A DNA stretch of 32,130 nucleotides from Erysipelotrichaceae bacterium. Lineage in GTDB: Bacteria; Bacillota_I; Bacilli_A; RFN20; CAG-631. The position numbers were made by a program, and so were the translations under genes. This document shows, in pieces, positions 1 to 7,685 of the stretch. The stretch is taken from assembly GCA_022767485.1 (NCBI GenBank), contig JALEMY010000108.1, forward strand, positions 1-32,130, read 5' to 3'. The first letter of the stretch is position 1. Each line of letters starts with the position of its first letter. The notes below the pieces were generated by a model. The model did not search any database. It was not told the DNA's origin and saw nothing but the letters and a program-made list of their open reading frames with translations.

Positions 1-37
1 AGAAAGGCAAAAAGATTAATCAAAATGTGAATAAGAA

Positions 38-69
38 TAAAAATTAAAAGCAACAAGCGTAGCTTGTTG
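38..69 (-). terminator. Possible intrinsic terminator downstream of tRNA-Gln
   Basis: Positions 51-69 form a perfect 8-bp palindrome arm pair (CAACAAGC / GCTTGTTG) with a 3-nt loop. On the minus strand it is followed by a T-rich run (positions 38-50). This suits termination of the minus-strand tRNA transcript, but the hairpin is also part of the larger repeat block 51-135. Confidence 0.5.
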
Positions 70-135
70 AAAAACCTCTTGATAGATAATAAAAGGACTG
101 TTGTCCAACCTATTTTAAATTATAGGTTTTTCAAC
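51..135. repeat. Compact block of nested inverted repeats (possible MITE or IS end)
   Basis: Four inverted repeats sit within 85 bases. These are CAACAAGC/GCTTGTTG (51-69), a 12-bp pair GTTGAAAAACCT (66-77) with its complement (124-135), GGAC/GTCC (95-106) and AACCTAT/ATAGGTT (107-128). The outer 12-bp pair and the inner 107-128 hairpin share bases, so they are alternative folds. On the minus strand the block begins GGGGCTGTTGAAAAACC, which resembles the terminal repeats of some IS1182-like elements from memory. No transposase is present in the window. It could be a MITE, an IS remnant or a structured RNA downstream of the tRNA. Confidence 0.45.
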
Positions 136-151
136 AGCCCCTAGTTTTTGT

Positions 152-226
152 TGGCAGGGCAAGTAGGATTTGAACCCACGAATGTCAGAATCAGAATCTG
201 AAGCCTTACCGCTTGGCGATTGCCCT
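152..226 (-). tRNA. tRNA-Gln (anticodon CUG)
   Basis: On the minus strand this folds as a complete 75-nt cloverleaf. The acceptor stem AGGGCAA pairs with UUGCCCU, followed by discriminator G and an encoded CCA (152-154). The D arm GCC/GGC has loop AAGCGGUAA, typical of bacterial tRNA-Gln. The anticodon stem UCAGA/UCUGA carries loop UUCUGAU, giving anticodon CUG (reads CAG). The T arm is GUGGG-UUCGAAU-CCUAC. In an AT-rich genome this would supplement a UUG-anticodon tRNA-Gln encoded elsewhere. Confidence 0.95.
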
Positions 227-234
227 ATGAATGT

Positions 235-263
235 ATTATAAAGCAATCATTTATATTTTTAAA
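235..263 (-). promoter_or_regulatory. Promoter for tRNA-Gln
   Basis: On the minus strand, TTTAAA (258-263), a 17-nt spacer and TATAAT (235-240) end 8 bases before the mature tRNA 5' end. The -10 is consensus and the -35 is weak. Confidence 0.65.
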
Positions 264-286
264 GATTATTTTTTATAATAAATATA

Positions 287-757
287 TTAATTATCATATG
301 TTAATTGTATGATAATTTTTTCATATTGAGGATATAATTTTATTAATTCACTTCTTTTTAATAATTCAAAATGTTCATAAGTAAATGATAAAGATACCAT
401 ACATCCTACAACACTATAGCCATCATTTTTCATTATAGAGCCAAAAATAGAGCCTTTTTTTACTAAATATTGTAGTTTTTCACCCTTATCAATATGTTTT
501 CCTAAAGACGTAATAACAAGTTTACCATCGATGGTTATTTCCACAATATCTAGACTTTCTCCATCGTGAAAATACCATAGTTCATCTTCTTTTAATCTAT
601 GAAAATGTGATACTTCACCAGTTTTAAGCAAAAATATAATACTTGAAAACAATTGTTGATTACCAATTTTATCATCAGATAAATATGTTTGTAAAAAATA
701 TCCTCCCTCTGGATGAGGCTTCATATTTAGTTTTTCTATGTAATCATTACAATTCAT
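287..757 (-). CDS. Cupin_5 / DUF985 family protein
   Basis: The 156-residue protein begins near its N-terminus with MKPHPEGGYFLQTY (residues 12-25), the hallmark of the DUF985 (Cupin_5, PF06172; yeast YML079w-like) family. HFHRLKEDELWYFHDGESL (51-69) matches the cupin metal/ligand-binding strand pair. Length is normal for a single-domain cupin. The biochemical role of the family is unsettled; relatives bind small sugars or nucleotide-like ligands. The start codon overlaps the stop of the upstream permease (TAATG, one shared base), so it is translationally coupled to the nucleoside importer and is the last gene of that operon. Family assignment is secure; a role linked to the imported ligand is inference from position only. 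Confidence 0.85.
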   Translation of the reverse strand: MNCNDYIEKLNMKPHPEGGYFLQTYLSDDKIGNQQLFSSIIFLLKTGEVSHFHRLKEDELWYFHDGESLDIVEITIDGKLVITSLGKHIDKGEKLQYLVKKGSIFGSIMKNDGYSVVGCMVSLSFTYEHFELLKRSELIKLYPQYEKIIIQLTYDN

Positions 758-1728
758 TATCTTGCACCTTTATCATATGGAATGCCTTCAGCTTTTGGAG
801 CTCTTGATTTTTTCGATGTAAAGGCAAGTAAAATCAAAGAGGCTATAAATGGTAGCATATTGAATAATTCTTTTGTAACTCCAGTTTCAGCCGTTAATTT
901 TATATGTAATAATGCATCAAAGAAATCATAATAAATATAACTTAAACTCATAAAGAAGGAAAATAAAAGTGCTACAACAAATATTCTTAGTGGTTTCCAT
1001 TGTCCAAAGATCATAACTGCAAGTGCTAAAAAACCAAACCCAGCAACTCCACTAGCTGAGTTCCAAAATGATTGAGTTGGTAAGATATATGCTAATGAGC
1101 CAAGCCCACCTAATGCTCCTGAAATAAGTACACCAGCATAACGATATTTTCTAACATTAATTCCTACAGAATCAGCTGCACTAGGATTTTCTCCACATGA
1201 TTTAAGCCTTAAGCCAAATCTCGTTTTATGTAATAAAAATAACGCTAAAACCAAAATGAAAAGTCCAATAAATAAAAACACATTCAAATTGATAGTCAAG
1301 CCATTTTTAAACACAAGAGGAATTATAAAAGCATCTTTATTATAGTTAATACTTGTTGAAACACCACCGCTTAATCTTTTGGTAAGAATTAATGCAAGAG
1401 CAGTTGATAATAAGTTCATAGCAGTACCAACTAATGTTTGATCTGCTTTAAAATTAATACATACTACCGCTAATAATAAAGAATATACCATACCTGCTAA
1501 TATTGCGGTTAAAATAGCAATGATGATTACTAGAAAACTTGGTAACGATGTTTTATTTAACCACGAAAGAACTAATAAAGCACTAAAGCCACCAACTACC
1601 ATAATACCTTCAAGACCAATGTTAATGATACCACTTCTTTCAGAAAACATTCCACCAAAGGCAACAAGCATCAAGGCTATAGAAAAAATTAACATGTAAG
1701 TTAATAATACTAATAATTGTCCTACCAT
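757..1728 (-). CDS. Nucleoside ABC transporter permease (NupQ/YufQ-like)
   Basis: A 323-residue, very hydrophobic inner-membrane protein of the BPD_transp_2 (branched-chain amino-acid/ribose-type) permease family. FGGMFSERSGIINIGLEGIM (residues 24-43) and the cytoplasmic loop GLRLKSCGENPSAADSVGIN (172-191), where the ATPase docks, are characteristic of the shorter permease of BMP-type nucleoside importers such as B. subtilis NupQ. About 8-9 membrane segments are visible. It lies one base downstream of the companion permease (stop 1730, start 1728) and overlaps the downstream cupin start, so all are cotranscribed. Together with the ATPase and the lipoprotein it should import purine nucleosides. 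Exact substrate is inferred from family and riboswitch context. Confidence 0.9.
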   Translation of the reverse strand: MVGQLLVLLTYMLIFSIALMLVAFGGMFSERSGIINIGLEGIMVVGGFSALLVLSWLNKTSLPSFLVIIIAILTAILAGMVYSLLLAVVCINFKADQTLVGTAMNLLSTALALILTKRLSGGVSTSINYNKDAFIIPLVFKNGLTINLNVFLFIGLFILVLALFLLHKTRFGLRLKSCGENPSAADSVGINVRKYRYAGVLISGALGGLGSLAYILPTQSFWNSASGVAGFGFLALAVMIFGQWKPLRIFVVALLFSFFMSLSYIYYDFFDALLHIKLTAETGVTKELFNMLPFIASLILLAFTSKKSRAPKAEGIPYDKGAR

Positions 1729-1729
1729 C

Positions 1730-2839
1730 TTAATTTTCTCCTTTCTCTATGAGTTTTTTCTTTTTTCTATTTTTTATTTTCATAAATATATGGGCAATAA
1801 TAGCTGTTAATCCACTTAAATATACAATGATTCCAGTGATTAAATCACCAAATTCAGCCGGGAATATTGTTTGTGTCATTAGCTTAGCACCTTCGGAAAT
1901 CCAAGAAATAAATACACTTGAAAATATTGCACCGATTGGATTAATTTGACTTAAAAAAGCAATGACTATTCCATTCCATGGAACACTTGGTAGTGAAGAT
2001 GACATTTGTACGCTAATAGACTCCAAATCAGCTAAATAGTATAATCCCGCTCCAAGTCCTGCTATTGCTCCTGATATAGCCATCGTTAATACTAAATTTC
2101 TTTTATCAGACATACCAGCATATCTTGTTGCATCCTTATTCAAACCACTAGCTTTTAATTGATAGCCTAAAGTTGTTTTATTTAAAACAATATGAATTAC
2201 TATAGATACGATTATGGCAATAAAAATTGCTATTGTAAAGTTATAACCCAATACATCTTTTAAGCCAAAATCAGGAATTTTTCCGTTTGGATTATAATAT
2301 GTAACGGAATATGTTTTATATCCAACTTTTGGGTCAACGCATGATGAGGATAAATATGTTTGAAAAGAATAATTAGTAAAGAATAAGGCAATCCAGTTAA
2401 GCATAATTCCAGAAATAACTTCACTAACACCACAAAAAGCTTTCAATAAGCCTGGAATAATTCCCCAAATAGCACCGAATAAAATACCCATAAATAAGCC
2501 AAATAACCAATTACCTTTAAAATATAAAACAGCGATTAAAGCACCAAATGAGCCCATCACATATTGGCCGGCAACACCAATGTTAAATAAGCCTGTTTTA
2601 TAAGCAAACAAAACACATAAACCAGTCATCATTAAGGGAGCAGCCTTGGCTAAAATCGTAGTAAAACCTTCAATTCCATTATAGATTATACCTCCACTCA
2701 TCATTACAAAAAACTCATAAAATGAATCTAGTGGACTCATACAAAATAAGACAATAAATCCGATTAATAAGCCGATAAAAATGCAAACTAATGAGGATAA
2801 AAAAGGAGTCAAATAACGTTTATTAATTTTTATTTTCAT
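1730..2839 (-). CDS. Nucleoside ABC transporter permease (NupP/YufP-like)
   Basis: A 369-residue permease with about 9-10 membrane helices, the longer partner of the two-permease BMP nucleoside importer. FNIGVAGQYVMGSFGALIAV (residues 85-104) is the conserved BPD_transp_2 motif. LGYQLKASGLNKDATRYAGM (224-243) is the ATPase-contacting loop. The C-terminus is strongly basic (KIKNRKKKKLIEKGEN), consistent with a cytoplasmic end. Its ATG overlaps the ATPase TGA (ATGA at 2836-2839), and the next permease starts immediately after its stop. The order lipoprotein-ATPase-permease-permease matches nupNOPQ of B. subtilis. No truncation is seen. Confidence 0.9.
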   Translation of the reverse strand: MKIKINKRYLTPFLSSLVCIFIGLLIGFIVLFCMSPLDSFYEFFVMMSGGIIYNGIEGFTTILAKAAPLMMTGLCVLFAYKTGLFNIGVAGQYVMGSFGALIAVLYFKGNWLFGLFMGILFGAIWGIIPGLLKAFCGVSEVISGIMLNWIALFFTNYSFQTYLSSSCVDPKVGYKTYSVTYYNPNGKIPDFGLKDVLGYNFTIAIFIAIIVSIVIHIVLNKTTLGYQLKASGLNKDATRYAGMSDKRNLVLTMAISGAIAGLGAGLYYLADLESISVQMSSSLPSVPWNGIVIAFLSQINPIGAIFSSVFISWISEGAKLMTQTIFPAEFGDLITGIIVYLSGLTAIIAHIFMKIKNRKKKKLIEKGEN

Positions 2840-4461
2840 AAGCCCTCCTCAACAATGTTTTGTTTTTTTGCACCTGACATATATAAGCCAAGTTCTTGGA
2901 AAGTAGTTTCTTTTGGATTTAATTCACCAGTAATTTTTCCTTCATACATCACTAAAATTCTATCTGCTAAATTTATTACTTCATCCAATTCAAATGAAAC
3001 TAAAAGTACCGCTTTGTTTTCATCTCTTTGCTTTATAAGCTGTTTGTGAATATATTCAATAGCTCCTATATCAAGGCCTCTTGTTGGTTGCACAGCAATT
3101 AACAATTCACAATTTCTATCTATTTCTCTTGCGATAATAGCTTTTTGCTGATTGCCACCTGACATACTTCTTACAAAAACATTGCTTCCTTCACTAGATC
3201 TTATATCGAAAGTATCAATCAATTTATCAGAATATTTAGTGATATCTTTCTTTTTTAAAAAATGATGTTTAGAAAAGTCATCTTTCCAATAGTTTTCTAA
3301 AATCATATTTTCATCTAAACGATAATCTAAAACTAAACCATGTTTATGCCTATCTTCAGGAATATGGGCCATACCTAAATTGTTTCGTTTAAAAATTGAT
3401 TTATTAGTAACATTTTCACCTTTTAAAAGCACTTCCCCTGATTTTATTTTATCAAGTCCTGTAATACCATAAATCAATTCACTTTGTCCATTGCCGTCAA
3501 TTCCAGCAATACATACAATCTCACCTTTTTTAACATTAAAAGATACCCCATCTACTGAATTTTTGCTTTTGTGTATTTTATCTTTCATCTTTAAATCTTT
3601 AACTTCTAATATTACTTCACCAGGTTTAGATTGCTTTTTATCTATAACAAAGTTGATATCATGACCACACATCAATCTTGATAGTTCTTCTTTATTTGTA
3701 TCTTTAATATTCAATGTTTTAACAAGTTTTCCTTTTCTAAGGACCGTTACACGATCACAAATTTCCATTATTTCATTTAACTTATGGGAAATGAATAAAA
3801 TAGATTTTCCTTCACTAGCAAGGCTTTTCATAATCTTTAATAATTCATCGATTTCTTGAGGTGTTAAAACTGCTGTTGGTTCATCGAAGATTAAGATATC
3901 ATTATCACGATAAAGCATCTTTAATATTTCTGTTCTTTGTTGCATTCCTACAGTAATATCCTCAACTTTTGCTGACAAATCGACATTAAGTCCATACTTA
4001 TTTGACAAATATTTAACTTTCTTTTCTGCTTCTTTTTTATCGATTATATGAAAAACATTTTTATTTATAAAATTGAAAGCTTGACACATTTTTGATAAAA
4101 ACACATTTTTCTTATCAACTTTTAAATTTAATAGAGGTTCACAACCTAAAATAATGTTATCTAAGACTGTAAAGACATCAACTAACTTAAAATGTTGATG
4201 AACCATACCAATACCTAAATTATTAGCATCATTTGGATCATTAATTTTTACTTCTTGTCCATTAATGATAATATTTCCCTCTTCTGGTTGATAAAGGCCA
4301 AATAACACACTCATTAATGTGGATTTTCCAGCGCCATTTTCGCCAAGTAAAGCATGAATTTCACCCTTTTTTATCTTTAAAGTGATATCATCATTTGCTC
4401 TAATTCCTGGAAAAAACTTGCTGATGTGATTCATTTCAATAACATATTTATTATCATCCAT
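2836..4461 (-). CDS. Nucleoside ABC transporter ATP-binding protein (two fused nucleotide-binding domains)
   Basis: A 541-residue double ATPase of the RbsA/XylG/NupO class. The first domain has Walker A GENGAGKST (40-48), signature-region ITVGMQQRTEIL and Walker B ILIFDEPTAVLTP. The second domain has a degenerate Walker A (GIDGNGQSE), a strong signature MSGGNQQKAIIAREI and AVQPTRGLDIG in place of a normal Walker B. This asymmetry is typical of the class, where the second half is the weaker ATPase. It is slightly longer than usual because of a roughly 25-residue insert after residue 115. It is separated from the upstream lipoprotein gene by 193 bases holding a terminator-like hairpin, and coupled to the downstream permease by a 4-base overlap. 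It stops with TGA. Confidence 0.92.
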   Translation of the reverse strand: MDDNKYVIEMNHISKFFPGIRANDDITLKIKKGEIHALLGENGAGKSTLMSVLFGLYQPEEGNIIINGQEVKINDPNDANNLGIGMVHQHFKLVDVFTVLDNIILGCEPLLNLKVDKKNVFLSKMCQAFNFINKNVFHIIDKKEAEKKVKYLSNKYGLNVDLSAKVEDITVGMQQRTEILKMLYRDNDILIFDEPTAVLTPQEIDELLKIMKSLASEGKSILFISHKLNEIMEICDRVTVLRKGKLVKTLNIKDTNKEELSRLMCGHDINFVIDKKQSKPGEVILEVKDLKMKDKIHKSKNSVDGVSFNVKKGEIVCIAGIDGNGQSELIYGITGLDKIKSGEVLLKGENVTNKSIFKRNNLGMAHIPEDRHKHGLVLDYRLDENMILENYWKDDFSKHHFLKKKDITKYSDKLIDTFDIRSSEGSNVFVRSMSGGNQQKAIIAREIDRNCELLIAVQPTRGLDIGAIEYIHKQLIKQRDENKAVLLVSFELDEVINLADRILVMYEGKITGELNPKETTFQELGLYMSGAKKQNIVEEGL

Positions 4462-4599
4462 AATAGTTGTTCCCCTTTCTTTAATATAAAGTAAGAAATA
4501 TGAACTTTATTTTTTTCTACAAAACTATTAAGAAAATAATTTTATAGAAAAAAACAAACTCAAACTTAAGAAACAAATTTTCACGTATGCTTTTTAACA

Positions 4600-4640
4600 A
4601 AAAAACTTATTAAAAAGGAGGTAAGAGTAATTACCTCCTT
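4600..4640 (-). terminator. Intergenic terminator between binding lipoprotein and ATPase
   Basis: A 10-bp perfect stem AAGGAGGTAA / TTACCTCCTT (4615-4640, 6-nt loop) is followed on the minus strand by TTTAATAAGTTTTTTT. It lies just after the lipoprotein stop, so it probably makes a partial terminator that yields more binding protein than membrane components. The stem is a perfect Shine-Dalgarno sequence paired with its own complement. The rest of 4462-4599 shows only AT-rich sequence. Confidence 0.7.
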
Positions 4641-4654
4641 AATTTATAAGATTA

Positions 4655-5761
4655 TTAAGCAAAAGCAGAAACCCATTCAACAGTTACACGTGAAGAAACT
4701 GTTGGGGCAGCAGCAATATCATTTGAAATAGCTAATGTGCCATCTTTGATAGCTGCTAATAAAGTGTTATATTGATCTAAAGTAAATGTTGAAAACTTCC
4801 AACTGCTTTCTTTTGTAGGAATTCCTACATAGTCTTTCTTCTCTAATTTTCCAAATTCAGAAGATAAACCCAAATTGTAATTTTTACCACCAATGTCTGT
4901 CCAAGAATCACTTGCATAAACTTCAAGTGCAGATGTAACAGATTCTCTTAAGCCTTTTGTAGCAGATGTTAATACGTTATTTGCAACATTTGATTGGTCA
5001 ACGTCAACACCAATCCATTTACCATTTGAATTTGCCTTTGCGCCTTCAACAACTGATTGATAAACTTTTCCACCACATGCAAAAACTACTTCAGTTCCAG
5101 CTGTATACCAAGAAGTACAGTTAGCAGTTGCTTCTGCAGTTGCTTGGAATTGACCAGCATAATAATACTTTAATTGTACATCTACTTCTTTAGCATCTGC
5201 AGCAGCTGAAGCACCTTGTACAAAGCCAGAACCAAATCTCATAACAGCAGGAACTGCCATACCGCCACAAAAACCAAGTTTAGTGTAGCCATCCATTACT
5301 GTTGAATAACCTGCTAAATAGCCAGCAATTTCTTCTTGATATAAGATAGATACAACGTTATCTGATCTCTTATAATCTGTATAATCTGCATTATGTGGAT
5401 CGCCATCTATTAAGACAAATTTGACTTCTGGATATTGATCTTGAACATCATATACTGCAGTTTCAAATAAAAATCCTGGACATACAACAATTTTTGCACC
5501 CTTTTTAATAGCTAATTTAATTGAAGCAACTCTCGCATCATTAGAATCAGCTGTTGGGCGATAATATTGATAAGTTTTTCCATTTTTTTCTGCGAAATCT
5601 TTAACAGCTTCCCAAGAAGTTTGGTTGAATGATTCATCATCGATATCACCAACGTCAGTAATTAGAGCATATTCATACTCTTTTGGTGCACAAGATGTAA
5701 ATGCACACATTGAAGCAACAAGTGGTACAAAAGACAAAAAGCATTTTAGTAATTTTTTCAT
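4655..5761 (-). CDS. BMP-family nucleoside-binding lipoprotein (ABC transporter substrate-binding)
   Basis: A 368-residue exported lipoprotein. A basic hydrophobic signal (residues 1-20) leads to CAFTSC, with Cys24 as the lipidation site. Phe at -3 makes the lipobox slightly atypical. The mature part opens ALITDVGDIDDESFNQTSWEAVK (32-54), the classic BMP/Med (PF02608) signature, and has later family blocks such as VVCPGFLFE and FACGGKVYQSVVEGAK. Family members (TmpC/PnrA, NupN, BmpA) bind purine nucleosides outside the membrane and deliver them to the importer. It is the first gene after a riboswitch-like leader and is followed by a hairpin, suggesting the highest expression of the operon. 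Purine nucleoside as ligand is inferred from family and leader. Confidence 0.92.
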   Translation of the reverse strand: MKKLLKCFLSFVPLVASMCAFTSCAPKEYEYALITDVGDIDDESFNQTSWEAVKDFAEKNGKTYQYYRPTADSNDARVASIKLAIKKGAKIVVCPGFLFETAVYDVQDQYPEVKFVLIDGDPHNADYTDYKRSDNVVSILYQEEIAGYLAGYSTVMDGYTKLGFCGGMAVPAVMRFGSGFVQGASAAADAKEVDVQLKYYYAGQFQATAEATANCTSWYTAGTEVVFACGGKVYQSVVEGAKANSNGKWIGVDVDQSNVANNVLTSATKGLRESVTSALEVYASDSWTDIGGKNYNLGLSSEFGKLEKKDYVGIPTKESSWKFSTFTLDQYNTLLAAIKDGTLAISNDIAAAPTVSSRVTVEWVSAFA

Positions 5762-5789
5762 TTTCTTTCTCCTTATTTTATGTTACTTG

Positions 5790-5827
5790 TAGCAAAAAGG
5801 GTTAGTGCCTCTATACACTAACCCTTT
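5790..5827 (-). terminator. Leader terminator of the purine-riboswitch-like element
   Basis: A 12-bp perfect stem AAAGGGTTAGTG / CACTAACCCTTT (5796-5827, 8-nt loop) is followed on the minus strand by two more T residues and then GCTAC. It lies between the aptamer and the lipoprotein start with no other gene, so it is the expected expression platform: transcription is aborted when the ligand-bound aptamer allows the hairpin to form. Confidence 0.75.
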
Positions 5828-5906
5828 AAAGATTACGAAAGTTATTTATTCTTTACAAATTATGCAAGCAAGATATTAACTTCACATAAAATGAAAAAGA
5901 ACATCA

Positions 5907-5971
5907 TAATGTCTGTAGTCCATAATCGGGTAGAAACGTGAAACTCTAATGGAATCACTTATACAGGCACT
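5907..5971 (-). promoter_or_regulatory. Purine (guanine-type) riboswitch aptamer with a truncated P3
   Basis: On the minus strand, P1 is AGUGCCUGUA (5971-5962) paired with UACAGACAUU, 10 bp with one C-A mismatch. J1/2 is UAA following the conserved GUA. P2 is GUGAUUC...GUUUCAC around a small loop. J2/3 is GUUUCUACC, identical to the purine-riboswitch consensus. J3/1 is GGACUAC, with C at the ligand-pairing position (xpt C74), predicting guanine-type recognition. P3 is only CCG-AUUA-UGG, 2-3 bp instead of about 7, so the usual L2-L3 kissing loops cannot form. It sits 3' of a strong promoter and 5' of a terminator and a nucleoside-importer gene. The call rests on core residues, geometry and context; ligand is inferred. 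Confidence 0.75.
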
Positions 5972-5992
5972 TCACATATTTGTTACTTTTTT

Positions 5993-6021
5993 ATTATAGA
6001 AATTTTTTTATTGTTTTGCAA
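5993..6021 (-). promoter_or_regulatory. Promoter of the riboswitch / nucleoside importer operon
   Basis: On the minus strand: TTGCAA (6016-6021), a 17-nt spacer and perfect TATAAT (5993-5998). The predicted transcript start near 5986 lies about 15 bases before P1 of the aptamer. Confidence 0.8.
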
Positions 6022-6043
6022 TATGACATTGTATTTTTTTTTA

Positions 6044-7627
6044 CTATTTAATATCGCTTGTTTTTAAAAGAGATAATTCAACCTCTTTTTCATTTCCACG
6101 ATATCTATTAGAAATCTCTTTACGGTATTTTTCACCGCGTGCTAGATAAATCTTTTTAGTTGCGTGAGTTAAATTATAATATTTATAAAAATCATCTTGA
6201 TTTTCGATACGTTCTACAAGTCCTTTAAAATCACGATTTATCGTATTTGTCCATGATGTTTCCGCAAAAGCAAATAGCCTAGGGTTCAAATTGAATTCTA
6301 ACATTTTATCATTTAAAATCCATTCAGTCCAAATACAACACTCCATTCCCAGTATGTTTTTATAAGCTTTTTTAGATAATTTGTCTAAATGAATACCACG
6401 ATAATATGTTCTTGCTAAAGGAAGTTCTCCATATGGATCATTAAAATAAAATTGTGAACAAGGAGAATAAATGCACTTTCTACCATTATTGATGTAATCG
6501 ATGCGCTTTTCATCCATTTTATAATCCCAATATTGCATAATTATATTAGGATTTGTCAAATCGTATACTCCATCGTGCCATACGATAACCTTTTTATGAA
6601 ATTTATTTTGAATGTGACTAGCCATTTCGTTACAAAAATGTGCTTGTAATTGTGAAGTAGATGATAAATTAAGTTCTTTCATCTTTCTTTGACAATCTTC
6701 ACATTTCTCATAATTTTCATGATTAACTTCATCTCCACCAATATGGATGTAATGGGAATCTTTAAATAACGTAACTAGTTCATCTAATAATTTTTTACAA
6801 AAGTCATATGTAGATTGTTTTCCAACGCACATTATTTCTTTAAATACGCCAAAATCACCGCGTACTTCATGCTTTTCATTAAAGCAATGAAGGAATGGAT
6901 AGGCGGCTACAATAGCGGATGTATGCCCTGGCATATCGATTTCTGGTATTATTTCAACATAATGTGTCTTAGCATAGTGAATTATTTCTTTTATATCTTG
7001 GTAGGAATAACATCCACTATAAATATTATTATCCCATTCATCATTATCTTGAGAATTAATTTTAGTTTTATTACGAGATGACGCTATTTCTTTTAATAAA
7101 GGGAAGGAACGAAAATCAATTCTAAAACCTTGATCATCAGATAAGTGCCAATGAAAATAATTCATTTTTAAATCAGATATTTGCGCAATGATTTTTTTTA
7201 CTTCTTCTTTGTTGAAAAAATGTCGACATTCATCAAGCATCAATGAGCGAAATGAAAAACGAGGCTTATCTTCTATTAAATAACATTTTGAACGAATGCT
7301 TTTTACTTTCTTTTTACTTTTTAAAGAAAAAAGCTGCGATAATGTTCTAGTAGCATAATAAAAACCTTTTTCTGTTTTAGCTTCAACATGGGTTAGCATA
7401 TCGTCCATATGAATGATATATTCTTCATCTTTTAAATCTTTATTGATAAAAAACTCGAATTGATAACTAGAAGCATTTTCATCGATAATTAGACGAGAAG
7501 ATAATTCTAAATTGAAGTGTAAAATAGCATTTTTATATTTTTCTTCAATTAAAAACTGATAATTTTTAAACGATAAAGTATGATGTAAATCTAAAATATA
7601 ATTTGGCATGGGAATTAATGGTATCAT
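6044..7627 (-). CDS. Beta-N-acetylhexosaminidase, glycoside hydrolase family 20
   Basis: A 527-residue enzyme predicted to release terminal beta-linked GlcNAc/GalNAc. Residues 1-115 form the GH20b N-terminal domain. The TIM-barrel starts around FSFRSLMLDECRHF (124-137). Hallmarks are HWHLSDDQGFR (159-169), EIDMPGHTSA (229-238) and HIGGDEV (295-301), with D299/E300 as the catalytic Asp-Glu pair for substrate-assisted catalysis. There is no signal peptide, so it should act in the cytoplasm on imported saccharides or recycled wall fragments. A basic C-terminal extension follows the barrel. It is monocistronic, with an ATG preceded by AGGAGGGG, and its promoter is covered by an inverted repeat shared with the divergent gene. 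The substrate is not readable from the sequence. Confidence 0.93.
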   Translation of the reverse strand: MIPLIPMPNYILDLHHTLSFKNYQFLIEEKYKNAILHFNLELSSRLIIDENASSYQFEFFINKDLKDEEYIIHMDDMLTHVEAKTEKGFYYATRTLSQLFSLKSKKKVKSIRSKCYLIEDKPRFSFRSLMLDECRHFFNKEEVKKIIAQISDLKMNYFHWHLSDDQGFRIDFRSFPLLKEIASSRNKTKINSQDNDEWDNNIYSGCYSYQDIKEIIHYAKTHYVEIIPEIDMPGHTSAIVAAYPFLHCFNEKHEVRGDFGVFKEIMCVGKQSTYDFCKKLLDELVTLFKDSHYIHIGGDEVNHENYEKCEDCQRKMKELNLSSTSQLQAHFCNEMASHIQNKFHKKVIVWHDGVYDLTNPNIIMQYWDYKMDEKRIDYINNGRKCIYSPCSQFYFNDPYGELPLARTYYRGIHLDKLSKKAYKNILGMECCIWTEWILNDKMLEFNLNPRLFAFAETSWTNTINRDFKGLVERIENQDDFYKYYNLTHATKKIYLARGEKYRKEISNRYRGNEKEVELSLLKTSDIK

Positions 7628-7651
7628 GTTTTTCCCCTCCTTTTTACAACA

Positions 7652-7680
7652 ATTTTACTTTATCTACACAATAAAGTAAA
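7652..7680 (-). promoter_or_regulatory. GH20 promoter overlapped by a 10-bp inverted repeat (candidate operator)
   Basis: On the minus strand: TTTACT (7675-7680), a 17-nt spacer and TAAAAT (7652-7657). A perfect inverted repeat TTTACTTTAT-N7-ATAAAGTAAA (7654-7663 / 7671-7680) covers both boxes, so a dimeric repressor bound here would block the promoter. Confidence 0.6.
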
Positions 7681-7685
7681 GAATA

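Noticed and set aside
2836-2839. TGA possibly read as Trp (code 4)
   Set aside because: Reading through would add only one Trp and a Lys before TAA; conserved tryptophans elsewhere (e.g. KWFN of Csp, HWH of GH20) use TGG, so standard code.
5907-5971. Adenine-specific riboswitch
   Set aside because: The ligand-pairing base in J3/1 (GGACUAC) is C, which points to guanine-type ligands; adenine aptamers have U there.
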